A stretch of 64,000 nt of DNA, taken from contig NZ_JBPBBA010000024.1 of the NCBI RefSeq assembly GCF_050896395.1, forward strand, positions 1 to 64,000, given 5' to 3'. A program made the position numbers and the translations under genes. How positions within the stretch are numbered: the stretch's first letter is position 1; every line of letters starts with the position of its first letter. This DNA is from Nioella aestuarii (GTDB lineage: Bacteria > Pseudomonadota > Alphaproteobacteria > Rhodobacterales > Rhodobacteraceae). Under the pieces are notes generated by a model, which did not search any database, was not told the origin of the DNA, and saw only the letters and a list, made by a program, of their open reading frames with translations. This document shows positions 24,560 to 34,324 of this stretch, one piece after another.

Positions 24560-25176
24560 AAAAGCTTTTCTTGACCCTATTCCTTGTGTTTTTTGGCCAT
24601 GCTGTGGCCGCCCAAGTACATGATTACCCCGCACTCTACCGTGTCACTGGTGTTGTGGCGACCGACGTGCTGAACGTCCGGGCCGGACCCGGCGCAAACC
24701 ACCAGATCATCGGGTCATTCGCCCCGAACCAGACTCATGTCGAGGTTGTGGGAACGACCGAAGACCGCAGATGGGGCCGCGTGATCATCGGAGAAACATC
24801 CGGCTGGTCGTCGATGCGTTATCTGACCCGCATGGGACCGGACTGGAACGCAGGTCTTCCGGCGCCGCTTTACTGTCACGGAACAGAACCTTTCTGGAGC
24901 TTTGAGCGCCTGATCGGCGGCGGCAACTTCAACAGCGTCACAATGGCCGCCCCCGAACCTTTCGCAGAGTTGTGGAGCGGGGAACCCTCTGGCAGGGGTC
25001 CGCAAACCTTTGGGATGGTCCTCGATAGCGGAAATTCCAGGATGACAGCCTTTATCCGCCGCGGCATCTGTTCCGACGGGATGAGCGACCGGGACTACGG
25101 CATGATCGCATATTTCCTGCGCACGACTTCTCAAGGGTCGGAGCTGTTGGAAGGCTGCTGTTCTCTGTCGCGCTAA
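24556..25176 (+). CDS. Secreted SH3-domain protein with COG3650-like C-terminal region
   Basis: Exported protein of 206 residues. A signal peptide (KLFLTLFLVFFGHAVAAQ, about 20 residues) is followed by a bacterial SH3 domain at about 30-95 (VLNVRAGPGANHQIIGSF and GWSSMRYL). A C-terminal part from about 105, starting LYCHGTEPFWSFE, resembles the small COG3650-type periplasmic domain. SH3b domains often bind cell-wall peptides. The gene overlaps the permease by 4 bp and its stop overlaps the convergent alkB stop in CTAA. Molecular function unknown. Confidence 0.8.
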   Translation: MKKLFLTLFLVFFGHAVAAQVHDYPALYRVTGVVATDVLNVRAGPGANHQIIGSFAPNQTHVEVVGTTEDRRWGRVIIGETSGWSSMRYLTRMGPDWNAGLPAPLYCHGTEPFWSFERLIGGGNFNSVTMAAPEPFAELWSGEPSGRGPQTFGMVLDSGNSRMTAFIRRGICSDGMSDRDYGMIAYFLRTTSQGSELLEGCCSLSR

Positions 25177-25781
25177 TCGACCACCCGTAAGGTCAAATTG
25201 ATCCTCCCCCCGTTCGGCAAGAGCGGGGAGGAGCCGAATCTCAGTCGGTCGACCCCGTGATGACGCAGCCTTGCCTCACCGCCCATAACCACCACATCGC
25301 CTGACCTTAGCCAGACAGATTTCGTCGGGCCGCCGCGTTCGACATTGCCCATTCGAAACAGTGCATCATCCCCGAGTGAGATGGACAGAACCGGCTGGCT
25401 AAAATCCTGTTCGTCCTTGTCCTGATGCAGACCCATGCGCGCCGCTTCGCCATAGAAGTTTACCAAACAGCAATCCGGGTCCCTCTCCGTTCCTGAGAGA
25501 TCCCGCCAGACAGTCAGAATGCTGTCCGGTATCGGCGGCCAGGACATGCCGTCGGGATGCACCCGATCATAGCGATACCCGCGCCGGTCGCTGACCCAAC
25601 CAACACGCCCGGCGGAGGTCATCCTGACCGACATTTTCCGACCGCTCGGGGTGATCGGATGAAACAACGGGGCTGCGCTTGCTATAAGCCGAACATCCGC
25701 AACCATCCGCGATTGGACATCGGGTGAAAGGTAGTCCGGGTAGATATCAAAGCCCTGAACCTGCACCCTGTTGAAATCCAT
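25173..25781 (-). CDS. alkB: AlkB-type alkylated DNA repair dioxygenase
   Basis: Fe(II)/2-oxoglutarate-dependent dioxygenase of 202 residues that removes N1-methyladenine and N3-methylcytosine lesions. The iron ligands are His and Asp of GLHQDKDEQDF and the distal His in ARLRHHGVDRL; the 2-oxoglutarate Arg and substrate Arg are in GGRINLTLRVV. MSWPPIPDSI is the nucleotide-recognition lid region. It is convergent with the SH3 gene and divergent from dnaK, with a 207-bp gap. No Ada box was seen. Family is certain; the specificity (DNA or RNA) is not. Confidence 0.93.
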   Translation of the reverse strand: MDFNRVQVQGFDIYPDYLSPDVQSRMVADVRLIASAAPLFHPITPSGRKMSVRMTSAGRVGWVSDRRGYRYDRVHPDGMSWPPIPDSILTVWRDLSGTERDPDCCLVNFYGEAARMGLHQDKDEQDFSQPVLSISLGDDALFRMGNVERGGPTKSVWLRSGDVVVMGGEARLRHHGVDRLRFGSSPLLPNGGRINLTLRVVD

Positions 25782-25849
25782 ATGCTCCTACATCCCTGCT
25801 TGCATGACGAAACTGAATCAGATTCCGCCCATTTCACCGCTTTGCCATG

Positions 25850-25878
25850 CTTGCAGCGGCTTGAAGCCCCACTTATAT
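25850..25878 (+). promoter_or_regulatory. RpoH (sigma-32) heat-shock promoter of dnaK
   Basis: CTTG at 25850 followed after 18 bp by CTTATAT at 25872-25878 matches the alphaproteobacterial RpoH consensus CTTG-N17/18-CYTATNT at every specified base. Transcription would begin near 25885, giving a leader of about 100 nt before dnaK. Confidence 0.8.
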
Positions 25879-25988
25879 ACCCTCCGAAGCTTGGTTGGGG
25901 CACTCTCTGACCAAATTGGGATAAGGGGCCGGGGGCCGCAATCGGACCCGCTCCTGCAACATCGCCTTGAAGAAGGAATGACAAAGAC

Positions 25989-27902
25989 ATGGCCAAAGTG
26001 ATTGGTATCGACCTCGGCACCACGAACTCGTGCGTTGCCATCATGGACGGATCTCAGCCCCGGGTTATCGAAAACTCGGAAGGCGCGCGGACCACGCCCT
26101 CGATCGTCGGCTACACCGATGATGAAAAACTGGTGGGTCAGGCTGCTAAGCGTCAGGCTGTCACCAACCCCGACAACACGATTTTCGCCGTCAAACGCCT
26201 GATCGGCCGCCGCGTGGGTGACCCCGCGGTCGAGAAGGACAAGAAATTGGTGCCCTATGCCATCGTCGATGGCGGCAATGGTGACGCATGGGTTGAGGTG
26301 AAGGGCGAAAAGTTCAGCCCCAGTCAGGTGTCCGCACTGATCCTTGGCAAGATGAAAGAAACCGCCGAGAGCTATCTTGGCGAAGAGGTGACGCAAGCCG
26401 TCATCACCGTGCCCGCCTATTTCAACGACGCCCAGCGTCAGGCCACCAAGGACGCCGGCAAAATCGCCGGTCTAGAAGTGCTGCGGATCATCAACGAACC
26501 GACTGCAGCTGCCCTCGCCTACGGCTTGGACAAGAAAGACAGCAAAACCATCGCGGTCTATGACCTTGGCGGTGGTACCTTCGACATCACCATCCTCGAA
26601 ATCGACGATGGCCTGTTCGAAGTGAAATCCACCAACGGTGACACGTTCCTGGGTGGTGAAGACTTCGACATGCGCATTGTCGATTACCTCGCCAACGAGT
26701 TCAAAAAGGAACATGGCGTTGACCTGACCAAGGACAAGATGGCCCTCCAGCGTCTGAAAGAAGCTGCCGAGAAAGCCAAGATCGAACTGTCCTCGGCCAC
26801 CCAGACCGAAATCAACCAGCCCTTCATCTCGATGGGCAAGGACGGCGCGCCGCTTCACCTGGTGATGAAGCTGACCCGTGCCAAGCTGGAATCTCTGGTC
26901 GGTGATCTGATCAAGGCGTCGCTCAAGCCCTGTCAGGCCGCACTGAAAGACGCTGGCATTTCCAAGGGTGAGATCGACGAGATCGTTTTGGTCGGCGGTA
27001 TGACCCGTATGCCCAAAGTGATCGCGGAAGTGTCGAACTTCTTCGGCAAGGAGCCCCACAAAGGCGTGAACCCCGACGAAGTCGTTGCCATGGGCGCCGC
27101 CATTCAGGCCGGTGTTCTGCAAGGCGACGTCAAGGATGTGGTTCTGCTGGACGTGACGCCGCTGTCGCTTGGCATTGAAACGCTTGGTGGTGTGTTCACC
27201 CGTCTGATCGACCGCAACACGACGATCCCGACCAAGAAGTCGCAGATCTTCTCGACCGCGGAAGATAACCAGAACGCCGTGACGATCCGCGTCTTCCAGG
27301 GTGAACGCGAGATGGCCGCTGACAACAAGATGCTCGGCCAGTTCAACCTCGAAAACATCCCGCCCGCACCGCGTGGTATGCCCCAGATCGAAGTGACCTT
27401 CGACATCGACGCCAATGGCATCGTGTCCGTCGGCGCCAAGGACAAGGGCACCGGCAAGGAACAGCAGATCACCATCCAGGCATCTGGTGGCCTGTCCGAT
27501 GAGGACATCGAGCGCATGGTGCGTGAAGCCGAGGAAAACGCCGAGGCCGACAAGAGCCGTAAGGAACTGGTCGAAGCGAAAAACCAGGCTGAAAGCCTGA
27601 TCCACTCGACCCAGAAATCGATGGAAGAACATGGTGACAAGGTTGACCCGACCACCATCGAAGCCATCGAGCTGGCCATCAAAGCGCTGGAAGAAACGCT
27701 GGAATCCGAAGACGCAGCCAAGATCAAAGGCGGCATCCAGAACGTGACCGAAGCGGCCATGAAACTGGGCGAAGCCATCTACAAGGCGCAGGCCGAGGAA
27801 GCTGGTGAAGACGCGCCGGACGGCGTGGATGAGCCCGGCGGCGTCGACGATGATATCGTGGACGCAGACTTTGAAGACCTCGACAACGACCGTCGGTCGT
27901 GA
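25989..27902 (+). CDS. dnaK: Molecular chaperone DnaK (Hsp70)
   Basis: ATP-dependent chaperone of 637 residues that, with DnaJ and GrpE, folds and disaggregates proteins. The ATPase domain shows IGIDLGTTNSCVAIMDGS, VYDLGGGTFDITIL and DEIVLVGGMTRMPKV. The peptide-binding domain follows from about residue 390 (LLDVTPLSLGIETLGG), then the helical lid. The C-terminal tail is acidic and does not end in EEVD, as in other bacteria. The 5' region holds an RpoH promoter, so it is heat-inducible. dnaJ follows after 80 bp, while grpE and hrcA are 6 kb away. Confidence 0.99.
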   Translation: MAKVIGIDLGTTNSCVAIMDGSQPRVIENSEGARTTPSIVGYTDDEKLVGQAAKRQAVTNPDNTIFAVKRLIGRRVGDPAVEKDKKLVPYAIVDGGNGDAWVEVKGEKFSPSQVSALILGKMKETAESYLGEEVTQAVITVPAYFNDAQRQATKDAGKIAGLEVLRIINEPTAAALAYGLDKKDSKTIAVYDLGGGTFDITILEIDDGLFEVKSTNGDTFLGGEDFDMRIVDYLANEFKKEHGVDLTKDKMALQRLKEAAEKAKIELSSATQTEINQPFISMGKDGAPLHLVMKLTRAKLESLVGDLIKASLKPCQAALKDAGISKGEIDEIVLVGGMTRMPKVIAEVSNFFGKEPHKGVNPDEVVAMGAAIQAGVLQGDVKDVVLLDVTPLSLGIETLGGVFTRLIDRNTTIPTKKSQIFSTAEDNQNAVTIRVFQGEREMAADNKMLGQFNLENIPPAPRGMPQIEVTFDIDANGIVSVGAKDKGTGKEQQITIQASGGLSDEDIERMVREAEENAEADKSRKELVEAKNQAESLIHSTQKSMEEHGDKVDPTTIEAIELAIKALEETLESEDAAKIKGGIQNVTEAAMKLGEAIYKAQAEEAGEDAPDGVDEPGGVDDDIVDADFEDLDNDRRS

Positions 27903-27924
27903 TCGCGTGAACTGACCCACGTGC

Positions 27925-27954
27925 GACCGGCTGAGGAAAACCCCTTGGCCGGTC
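27925..27954 (+). other. Stem-loop between dnaK and dnaJ
   Basis: GACCGGC and GCCGGTC form a perfect 7-bp stem; the inner bases AGG...CCT can add pairs around an AAAA loop. There is no T-run. It may set the relative amounts of dnaK and dnaJ message, as intercistronic hairpins do, but that is not shown here. Confidence 0.55.
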
Positions 27955-27982
27955 TGCTCGTTTGAGGAAGGCAGCAATCCAA

Positions 27983-29131
27983 ATGGCAAAACGCGATTAT
28001 TACGAGGTTCTCGGGGCCTCCAAAGGGGCCTCGGCGGACGAGTTGAAAAAGGCCTACCGCAAGAAGGCCAAGGAACTGCACCCGGATCGCAACGCGGACA
28101 ATCCGGACGCCGAAGCTCAGTTCAAGGAAATCAACGAAGCCTACGAAGTGCTGAAGGATGCCGACAAGAAGGCCGCCTATGACCGCTATGGTCACGCGGC
28201 ATTCGATGGTGGCATGGGTGGCGGCCCGCGTGCGGGCGGCGGCCGGGGCCAGGGTGATTTCGCCAGCGCCTTTTCCGACGTGTTCGAAGACCTGTTCGGC
28301 GATTTCATGGGCGGTCAGCGCGGTGGCGCCCGGCAACGGGCAACGCGCGGCTCCGACTTGCGCTACAACCTCGGAATTACTCTGGAAGAGGCATTTACGG
28401 GTCTGCAAAAGGCGATCACCGTTCCCACCTCTGTCGCGTGTGGTGAATGCAGCGGCAGTGGCGCGGAAGGCGGGGCCGAACCCCAGACCTGCCCGACCTG
28501 TTCCGGCATGGGCAAGGTTCGCGCGCAGCAGGGCTTCTTCACCGTTGAACGCACGTGCCCCACTTGTTCGGGTGCCGGTCAGATCGTGAAAAACCCCTGC
28601 CGTGTCTGCGGAGGTTCGGGCCGGACCGAGAAGGAAAAGGCCCTGTCCGTGAATATCCCCGCCGGCGTCGAAACTGGCACCCGCATTCGCCTTTCTGGCG
28701 AGGGCGAGGCCGGGCTGCGCGGCGGCCCTACGGGTGATCTCTATATTTTCATCGAAGTGCAGGATCACGCAATCTTCCAGCGTGACGGGCTGGACCTATT
28801 CTGCCGTGTGCCCGTGTCTATGACCAAGGCCGCCCTTGGCGGGGAAGTCGAAGTTCCTACAATCGACGGTGGCCGCAGCCGTGTGAAGGTTCCCGAAGGG
28901 TCACAGTCAGGCCGGCAGATGCGCCTAAGGTCCAAGGGGATGCCAGCGTTGCGCGGCACCGGTCAGGGCGACATGTACATTGAGCTGGCCGTTGAAACCC
29001 CCGTGAAACTGACCAGCGAACAGAAAGAGCTGTTGCGCCAGTTCGAAGAATCCTGTGCCAAGTCGAACAACCCCAATGCCAGCGGGTTTTTCGACAAGGT
29101 CAAGAATTTCTGGGACGGCATGACAAGCTGA
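27983..29131 (+). CDS. dnaJ: Chaperone protein DnaJ (Hsp40)
   Basis: Co-chaperone of 382 residues that stimulates DnaK ATPase. The J domain at residues 1-70 begins RDYYEVLGASKGASADELKK and has the essential HPD in KELHPDRNAD. A Gly/Phe-rich linker follows, then the zinc domain with four CxxCxGxG repeats (CGECSGSG, CPTCSGMG, CPTCSGAG, CRVCGGSG) and the C-terminal substrate-binding domains. The start is at MAKRDYY; an upstream Met in frame is not a typical start. An intrinsic terminator follows 25 bp after its stop. Confidence 0.98.
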   Translation: MAKRDYYEVLGASKGASADELKKAYRKKAKELHPDRNADNPDAEAQFKEINEAYEVLKDADKKAAYDRYGHAAFDGGMGGGPRAGGGRGQGDFASAFSDVFEDLFGDFMGGQRGGARQRATRGSDLRYNLGITLEEAFTGLQKAITVPTSVACGECSGSGAEGGAEPQTCPTCSGMGKVRAQQGFFTVERTCPTCSGAGQIVKNPCRVCGGSGRTEKEKALSVNIPAGVETGTRIRLSGEGEAGLRGGPTGDLYIFIEVQDHAIFQRDGLDLFCRVPVSMTKAALGGEVEVPTIDGGRSRVKVPEGSQSGRQMRLRSKGMPALRGTGQGDMYIELAVETPVKLTSEQKELLRQFEESCAKSNNPNASGFFDKVKNFWDGMTS

Positions 29132-29156
29132 TTTCGCCCGGTTCAGAGACGAAAAT

Positions 29157-29187
29157 GGCCCGCTGGAAACGCTCCGGCGGGCCTTTT
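29157..29187 (+). terminator. Rho-independent terminator after dnaJ
   Basis: GGCCCGC and GCGGGCC pair across a 13-nt loop and are followed by TTTT. It lies between convergent dnaJ and maeB and serves dnaJ. Confidence 0.85.
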
Positions 29188-29191
29188 CTGT

Positions 29192-31453
29192 TCAGTGACC
29201 GATGCGGCTTGCGGCCATCGCGGCCATGTTCAGAATGTCGTTCGAGGTCGAGCCCGTCGAACAGATCTGTACCGGATGTTCCAGCCCCGTAAGGATCGGG
29301 CCGATCACCGTCGCCCCGGCCATTTCCTGCATCAGCTTGACCGAAATCGACGCCGAATGCCGCGCCGGCACCACTAGAACATTCGCGGGGCCAGACAATC
29401 GGGTAAACGGATATTGCGCCATGACATCGCGATTCAGGGCGACGTCAACGGTCATCTCGCCGTCGTATTCGAAATCCACGCCCAACTTGTCCAAAACCTT
29501 CGGCGCGAGGTGCATCTTTTCGGCCCGCTCGGACACCGGATAGCCATAGGTCGAGAAGCTGACAAAGGCGACGCGGGGCTCGATCCCCAAACCGCGCGCC
29601 ACGGTTGCACCGCGCTGCGCGATCAGGGCCAGATCCTCTGCCTCGGGCCATTCATGGACCAGCGTATCGCCGACCAGCACGATCTTGCCCTTGTTCATCA
29701 GAACCGTGACACCAACCGCACCATCCTGCGCCCGCGCGTCGAAGACATGCCCGATCAGCCCCAGCACATGCGCCGATTTGCGAGTAGCGCCAGTCACCAG
29801 CCCGTCACCATGACCATGCGCCAGCATCAGCGACGCAAACACATGGCGGTCGCGGGCCGCAAGCCGGTGAATATCCGTCCGGTCAAAACCCTTGCGCTGC
29901 AACCGGTCGTAGAGAAACGCCTTGTAGGTATCCAGATGCTGGGTGTTGGCGGCATTCACGATCTGCAATTCGCGCACCGCATCGGCCAGGCCGACACTTT
30001 CCAGCTTTTGCTTCACATCAGGCTCTCGTCCGACGACGATGGCCTTGCCCATGCCGTTGCGTTGATAGGCAACCGCAGCACGCAAAACGCGCACATCGTC
30101 CCCTTCCGCAAAGATCATGCGGGCTTGGGCTGCACGGGCACGGGCATTGATCCCCCGCAGGACCGACGCCGTTGGATCCATCCGCGCGTTCAGGGTCTGC
30201 GCGTAGGCATCAAGGTCGATGATCGGCCGCCGCGCCACGCCAGTTTCCATCCCGGCCTTCGCCACGGCGGGTGGGATCGTATAGATCAGCCGCGGATCAA
30301 AGGGCGTTGGAATGATGTAGTCGCGCCCGAATGACAGTTTACGGCCATAGGCCATCGCAACCTCATCCGGCACATCTTCACGAGCCAATTCAGCCAGCGC
30401 TTCGGCACAGGCAATCTTCATCTCGTCGTTGATGGCGCGCGCGTGAATGTCCAGCGCCCCGCGGAAGAGATAAGGAAAGCCCAGAACGTTGTTCACCTGG
30501 TTTGGGTAATCACTGCGGCCTGTGGCGACGATGGCATCCACCCGGACTTCATGCGCCTCTTCCGGGGTGATCTCGGGATCTGGATTGGCCATGGCGAAGA
30601 TCACCGGGTTATCGGCCATCGACAGCACCATGTCCTGCGTCACAGCACCCTTGGCAGACACGCCAAGGAACACGTCGCAGCCCTTCATCGCATCTTCCAG
30701 AGTGCGCGATTCGGTCTTCACTGCATGGGCCGATTTCCACTGGTTCATACCTTCGGTGCGACCCTGATAGATCACGCCCTTGGTGTCGCACATAATGCAG
30801 TTTTCGTGCCGCGCACCCATAGCTTTCAACAGCTCAAGACAGGCAATTCCGGCAGCGCCCGCGCCGTTCAAAACGATCTTCACATCTTCGATCTTCTTAT
30901 TCGACAGATGCAGCGCATTGATCAGCCCCGCAGCGCAAATCACCGCAGTACCGTGTTGGTCGTCATGAAACACCGGAATGTCCATGATCTCTTTCAACTG
31001 CTGTTCGATGATGAAGCATTCAGGCGCCTTGATATCCTCAAGGTTGATGCCGCCAAAGCTCGGCCCCATCAGCTTGACCGCGTTGATGAACTCAGTCGGG
31101 TCTTCTGTGTCCAGCTCGATATCAATGGAATTGACGTCGGCAAAGCGCTTGAACAGTACCGCTTTGCCCTCCATCACCGGCTTGGACGCCAAGGCCCCAA
31201 GGTTCCCGAGCCCCAGCACCGCCGTGCCATTGGAAATAACCGCCACCATGTTGCCCTTGGTGGTGTAGTCATAGGCCAGTTCCGGGTTCTCAGCGATCGC
31301 TTCGCAGGGAACGGCCACGCCGGGCGAATAGGCCAGGCTAAGATCCCGCTGTGTGGTCATGGCGGTCGAGGCCTGAATGTCGATCTTTCCTGGACGCGGT
31401 TCCAGGTGGTAGGCCAAGGCCTCTTCGCGGGTGACTTTGGTCTTGTTCGACAT
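29192..31453 (-). CDS. maeB: NADP-dependent malic enzyme with phosphotransacetylase domain
   Basis: Converts malate to pyruvate and CO2 with NADPH formation, supplying reducing power and linking the TCA cycle with gluconeogenesis. At 753 residues it is the long hybrid type: a malic-enzyme part (about 1-430; YTTKGNMVAVISNGTAVLG and VLNGAGAAGIACLELLKA for the dinucleotide site) and a C-terminal phosphate acetyltransferase-like part (about 430-753; ending ICSTGSTSNDILNMAAMAA). The C-terminal domain is regulatory in studied relatives. It is divergent from mutS with a 127-bp gap and convergent with dnaJ. Confidence 0.96.
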   Translation of the reverse strand: MSNKTKVTREEALAYHLEPRPGKIDIQASTAMTTQRDLSLAYSPGVAVPCEAIAENPELAYDYTTKGNMVAVISNGTAVLGLGNLGALASKPVMEGKAVLFKRFADVNSIDIELDTEDPTEFINAVKLMGPSFGGINLEDIKAPECFIIEQQLKEIMDIPVFHDDQHGTAVICAAGLINALHLSNKKIEDVKIVLNGAGAAGIACLELLKAMGARHENCIMCDTKGVIYQGRTEGMNQWKSAHAVKTESRTLEDAMKGCDVFLGVSAKGAVTQDMVLSMADNPVIFAMANPDPEITPEEAHEVRVDAIVATGRSDYPNQVNNVLGFPYLFRGALDIHARAINDEMKIACAEALAELAREDVPDEVAMAYGRKLSFGRDYIIPTPFDPRLIYTIPPAVAKAGMETGVARRPIIDLDAYAQTLNARMDPTASVLRGINARARAAQARMIFAEGDDVRVLRAAVAYQRNGMGKAIVVGREPDVKQKLESVGLADAVRELQIVNAANTQHLDTYKAFLYDRLQRKGFDRTDIHRLAARDRHVFASLMLAHGHGDGLVTGATRKSAHVLGLIGHVFDARAQDGAVGVTVLMNKGKIVLVGDTLVHEWPEAEDLALIAQRGATVARGLGIEPRVAFVSFSTYGYPVSERAEKMHLAPKVLDKLGVDFEYDGEMTVDVALNRDVMAQYPFTRLSGPANVLVVPARHSASISVKLMQEMAGATVIGPILTGLEHPVQICSTGSTSNDILNMAAMAASRIGH

Positions 31454-31580
31454 TTTTTGATCGGTCTCCGTTTTTCCAGCCAGATCGTATTAGAGCGATT
31501 GCCCCTACGTCACAACCAAGCATGTTTGCGGCCTTTTACCCGGCCCGCGCAATTTGTAGTGTGGCGGCGCAGGCAAGGGG

Positions 31581-34226
31581 ATGTCGATGACCGCACAAGT
31601 GACGCCGATGATGGCGCAATTCCTGGAGATCAAGGCGCAACACCGCGACGCGCTGCTGTTTTACAGGATGGGCGACTTTTACGAGATGTTTTTTGACGAT
31701 GCCGTGGCGGCAGCCGAGGCGTTGGATATCGCGCTGACGAAACGCGGCAAACATCTGGGCGAAGACATTCCGATGTGTGGCGTTCCCGTACATTCGGCCG
31801 AGGGCTATTTCCTGACGCTGATCCGCAAGGGGTTTCGGGTCGCAGTCTGCGAACAGATGGAAGACCCGGCAGAGGCGAAAAAGCGCGGATCAAAGGCCGT
31901 GGTTCACAGGGCGGTCGTGCGGCTGGTCACCCCCGGCACCCTGACCGAAGACACACTGCTAGAGGCACGCCGCCACAATTATCTGGTGGCCTACGCAGAT
32001 ATCCGGGGCGAATCATCGCTCGCCTGGACCGATATTTCCACCGGTGCGTTTCACGTCATGCCCTGCCCCCTGGTCCGGCTTGCCCCGGAACTTGCGCGGC
32101 TTGCGCCACGGGAGATTCTGGTTGCCGACGGCATGTCCAATGACACCGTTTCGCTGATCGAAGAAACCGGTGCTGCAATCACTCCGTTGTCGCCATCCAG
32201 CTTTGACAGCGGGTCGGCTGAGCGGCGAATTCAGTCTCTATTTCAGGTGAAATCAATCGAATCGTTTGGGTCTTTTACCCGCTCAGACCTCGCTGCTATG
32301 GGCGCGATCATCGACTATCTGGAGATCACACAGAAAGGCAAACTGCCGCTTCTTCGCGCGCCATCGCGGACGCTTGCACAACGGATGATGCAGATTGACG
32401 CCGCGACCCGGCGCAACCTGGAACTGACGACATCGATAAACGGGGGACGCGCCGGATCGTTGTTGGCGACGATCGACCGAACCCTGACCGCCGGTGGTGC
32501 GCGTCTTCTTGAACATCGCCTGTCCAGCCCCTCGACCCAGATACCGATTGTCACCGAACGGCTGGATGCCGTTTCCGCCTGCGTCGCGGATTCTGCGCTG
32601 TCCGAAACGCTACGCGACACGTTGCGCAAGGTGCCAGACATGGACAGGGCCCTGTCCCGGCTTGGGCTCGATCGGGGCGGCCCGCGGGATCTGGCCGCCA
32701 TTCGCAACGGTCTGGCTCAGGCTGCACACCTTCATGAAACCCTTCGAAATCAAGACCTTCCAAAGGTTTTATCAGACAGTGTCAACGCTTTGTCCGGGCA
32801 TGATGATCTTCTGAACCTTCTCGAGGCCGCCCTGATCGCAGAGCCGCCCCTATTGGCGCGTGACGGTGGGTTCATCGCGCCGGGCTATGACGCAGATCTT
32901 GATGATACCCGGCAATTGCGGGACGAAGGCAAGGGCATCATCGGCAAGATGCAGGCCGAGTTCATCGCCACCACCGGCATCCAGTCGCTGAAGATCAAGC
33001 ATAACAACGTGCTTGGGTATTTCATCGAAACGACCGCGACCCATGCCCAAAAGATGCTGTCGCCGCCGCTGTCCGAAACCTTCATCCACCGGCAGACAAC
33101 CGCAAACCAGGTGCGCTTCACCACGGTAGAGCTATCTGAAATCGAGACGAAGATCCTTAACGCCGGCAATCGGGCATTAGAGATCGAAAAGACCCTGTTT
33201 CAGTCTCTAAAACAGGCAGTTTTAACCCGAAACGAGCAAGTGGGCGCCGCCGCAGCTGCCCTGGCTGAGATCGATCTGACGGCCGCGCTGGCCCATCTCG
33301 CTCGGTCTGAGAACTGGGTGCGTGCCCAGATTGACGACAGCCGAGATTTCGTGGTCGCCTCGGGTCGTCATCCCGTCGTGGAACGCGCGCTTCAAAAGGA
33401 GGGAGAGCCATTCATTGCTAATGACTGCACCCTGACGGCAGAGGGCGACAAGGCCGCGCTTACCTTGCTGACCGGCCCCAATATGGCCGGTAAATCAACC
33501 TATCTGCGCCAGAACGCCTTGATTGCCATCCTTGCCCAGATGGGCAGTTTCGTCCCCGCGACATCCGCGAAAATCGGCTTGGTCAGCCAGGTTTTCAGCC
33601 GCGTCGGTGCTTCGGACGATCTGGCGAGGGGCCGGTCGACCTTCATGGTTGAAATGGTTGAAACGGCTGCGATCCTAAACCAGGCCGATGAACGGGCGTT
33701 GGTCATTCTCGATGAGATCGGACGCGGCACCGCCACATATGATGGCCTGTCCATCGCATGGGCCACACTGGAGCACCTGCACGAAGTGAACCGCTGCCGT
33801 GCCCTGTTCGCCACCCACTATCACGAGATGACAAGCCTCGCTGATCGGATGGACGGCGTGAAGAACGCCACCGTCGCTGTCCGAGAATGGGAAGGAGAGG
33901 TCATTTTCCTGCACGAGGTACGCCCAGGTGCCGCAGACCGCAGCTATGGTGTTCAGGTTGCAAAACTGGCTGGCCTACCAGCCTCAGTCGTCGCACGGGC
34001 CCATGATGTTCTGGATGCGCTTGAAAAAGGCGAACGCGAAGGGGGAGAACGCCAAAAGGCCCTGATCGATGACCTGCCGCTGTTCTCCGCCACCCCGGCA
34101 CCTGCCCCGCAATCTGTGAAACCGTCTCCGGTTGCAGACAGGCTGAAGGACATTCACCCAGATATGCTGACCCCAAAAGAGGCGCTGGACCTGATCTACG
34201 AACTGAAATCGCTCGAAAAAGACTAG
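31581..34226 (+). CDS. mutS: DNA mismatch repair protein MutS
   Basis: Mismatch-recognition ATPase of 881 residues. The mismatch-binding motif is YRMGDFYEMFFDDA, with the Phe-x-Glu that stacks on and contacts the mispair. The ATPase has Walker A LTGPNMAGKST and Walker B ALVILDEIGRGTATYDGLS, with the ATHYHEM switch. Domains follow the standard order of mismatch, connector, lever, clamp and ATPase. A second Met two codons in could also start translation. It is divergent from maeB and convergent with grpE. No mutL lies nearby. Confidence 0.98.
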   Translation: MSMTAQVTPMMAQFLEIKAQHRDALLFYRMGDFYEMFFDDAVAAAEALDIALTKRGKHLGEDIPMCGVPVHSAEGYFLTLIRKGFRVAVCEQMEDPAEAKKRGSKAVVHRAVVRLVTPGTLTEDTLLEARRHNYLVAYADIRGESSLAWTDISTGAFHVMPCPLVRLAPELARLAPREILVADGMSNDTVSLIEETGAAITPLSPSSFDSGSAERRIQSLFQVKSIESFGSFTRSDLAAMGAIIDYLEITQKGKLPLLRAPSRTLAQRMMQIDAATRRNLELTTSINGGRAGSLLATIDRTLTAGGARLLEHRLSSPSTQIPIVTERLDAVSACVADSALSETLRDTLRKVPDMDRALSRLGLDRGGPRDLAAIRNGLAQAAHLHETLRNQDLPKVLSDSVNALSGHDDLLNLLEAALIAEPPLLARDGGFIAPGYDADLDDTRQLRDEGKGIIGKMQAEFIATTGIQSLKIKHNNVLGYFIETTATHAQKMLSPPLSETFIHRQTTANQVRFTTVELSEIETKILNAGNRALEIEKTLFQSLKQAVLTRNEQVGAAAAALAEIDLTAALAHLARSENWVRAQIDDSRDFVVASGRHPVVERALQKEGEPFIANDCTLTAEGDKAALTLLTGPNMAGKSTYLRQNALIAILAQMGSFVPATSAKIGLVSQVFSRVGASDDLARGRSTFMVEMVETAAILNQADERALVILDEIGRGTATYDGLSIAWATLEHLHEVNRCRALFATHYHEMTSLADRMDGVKNATVAVREWEGEVIFLHEVRPGAADRSYGVQVAKLAGLPASVVARAHDVLDALEKGEREGGERQKALIDDLPLFSATPAPAPQSVKPSPVADRLKDIHPDMLTPKEALDLIYELKSLEKD

Positions 34227-34288
34227 ACGCGAGCAATTTCACTGAAACTGTCCGCGCCCCTTCTTCTTGGCTCAATTACTCCGGGGGT

Positions 34289-34306
34289 GCGGGGGCTGGC
34301 CCCCGC
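34289..34306. repeat. GC-rich hairpin between mutS and grpE
   Basis: GCGGGGGC and GCCCCCGC are a perfect 8-bp inverted repeat around TG, preceded by CCGGGGGT. Similar GC-rich hairpins are frequent between genes in Rhodobacterales. It sits between convergent stops, without a T-run on either strand. Confidence 0.6.
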
Positions 34307-34324
34307 TGCGCGCCCTGTCCGCCT

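Noticed and set aside
26472..27989. A 505-codon minus-strand frame opposite dnaK
   Set aside because: Shadow of dnaK with no domain and no ribosome-binding site.
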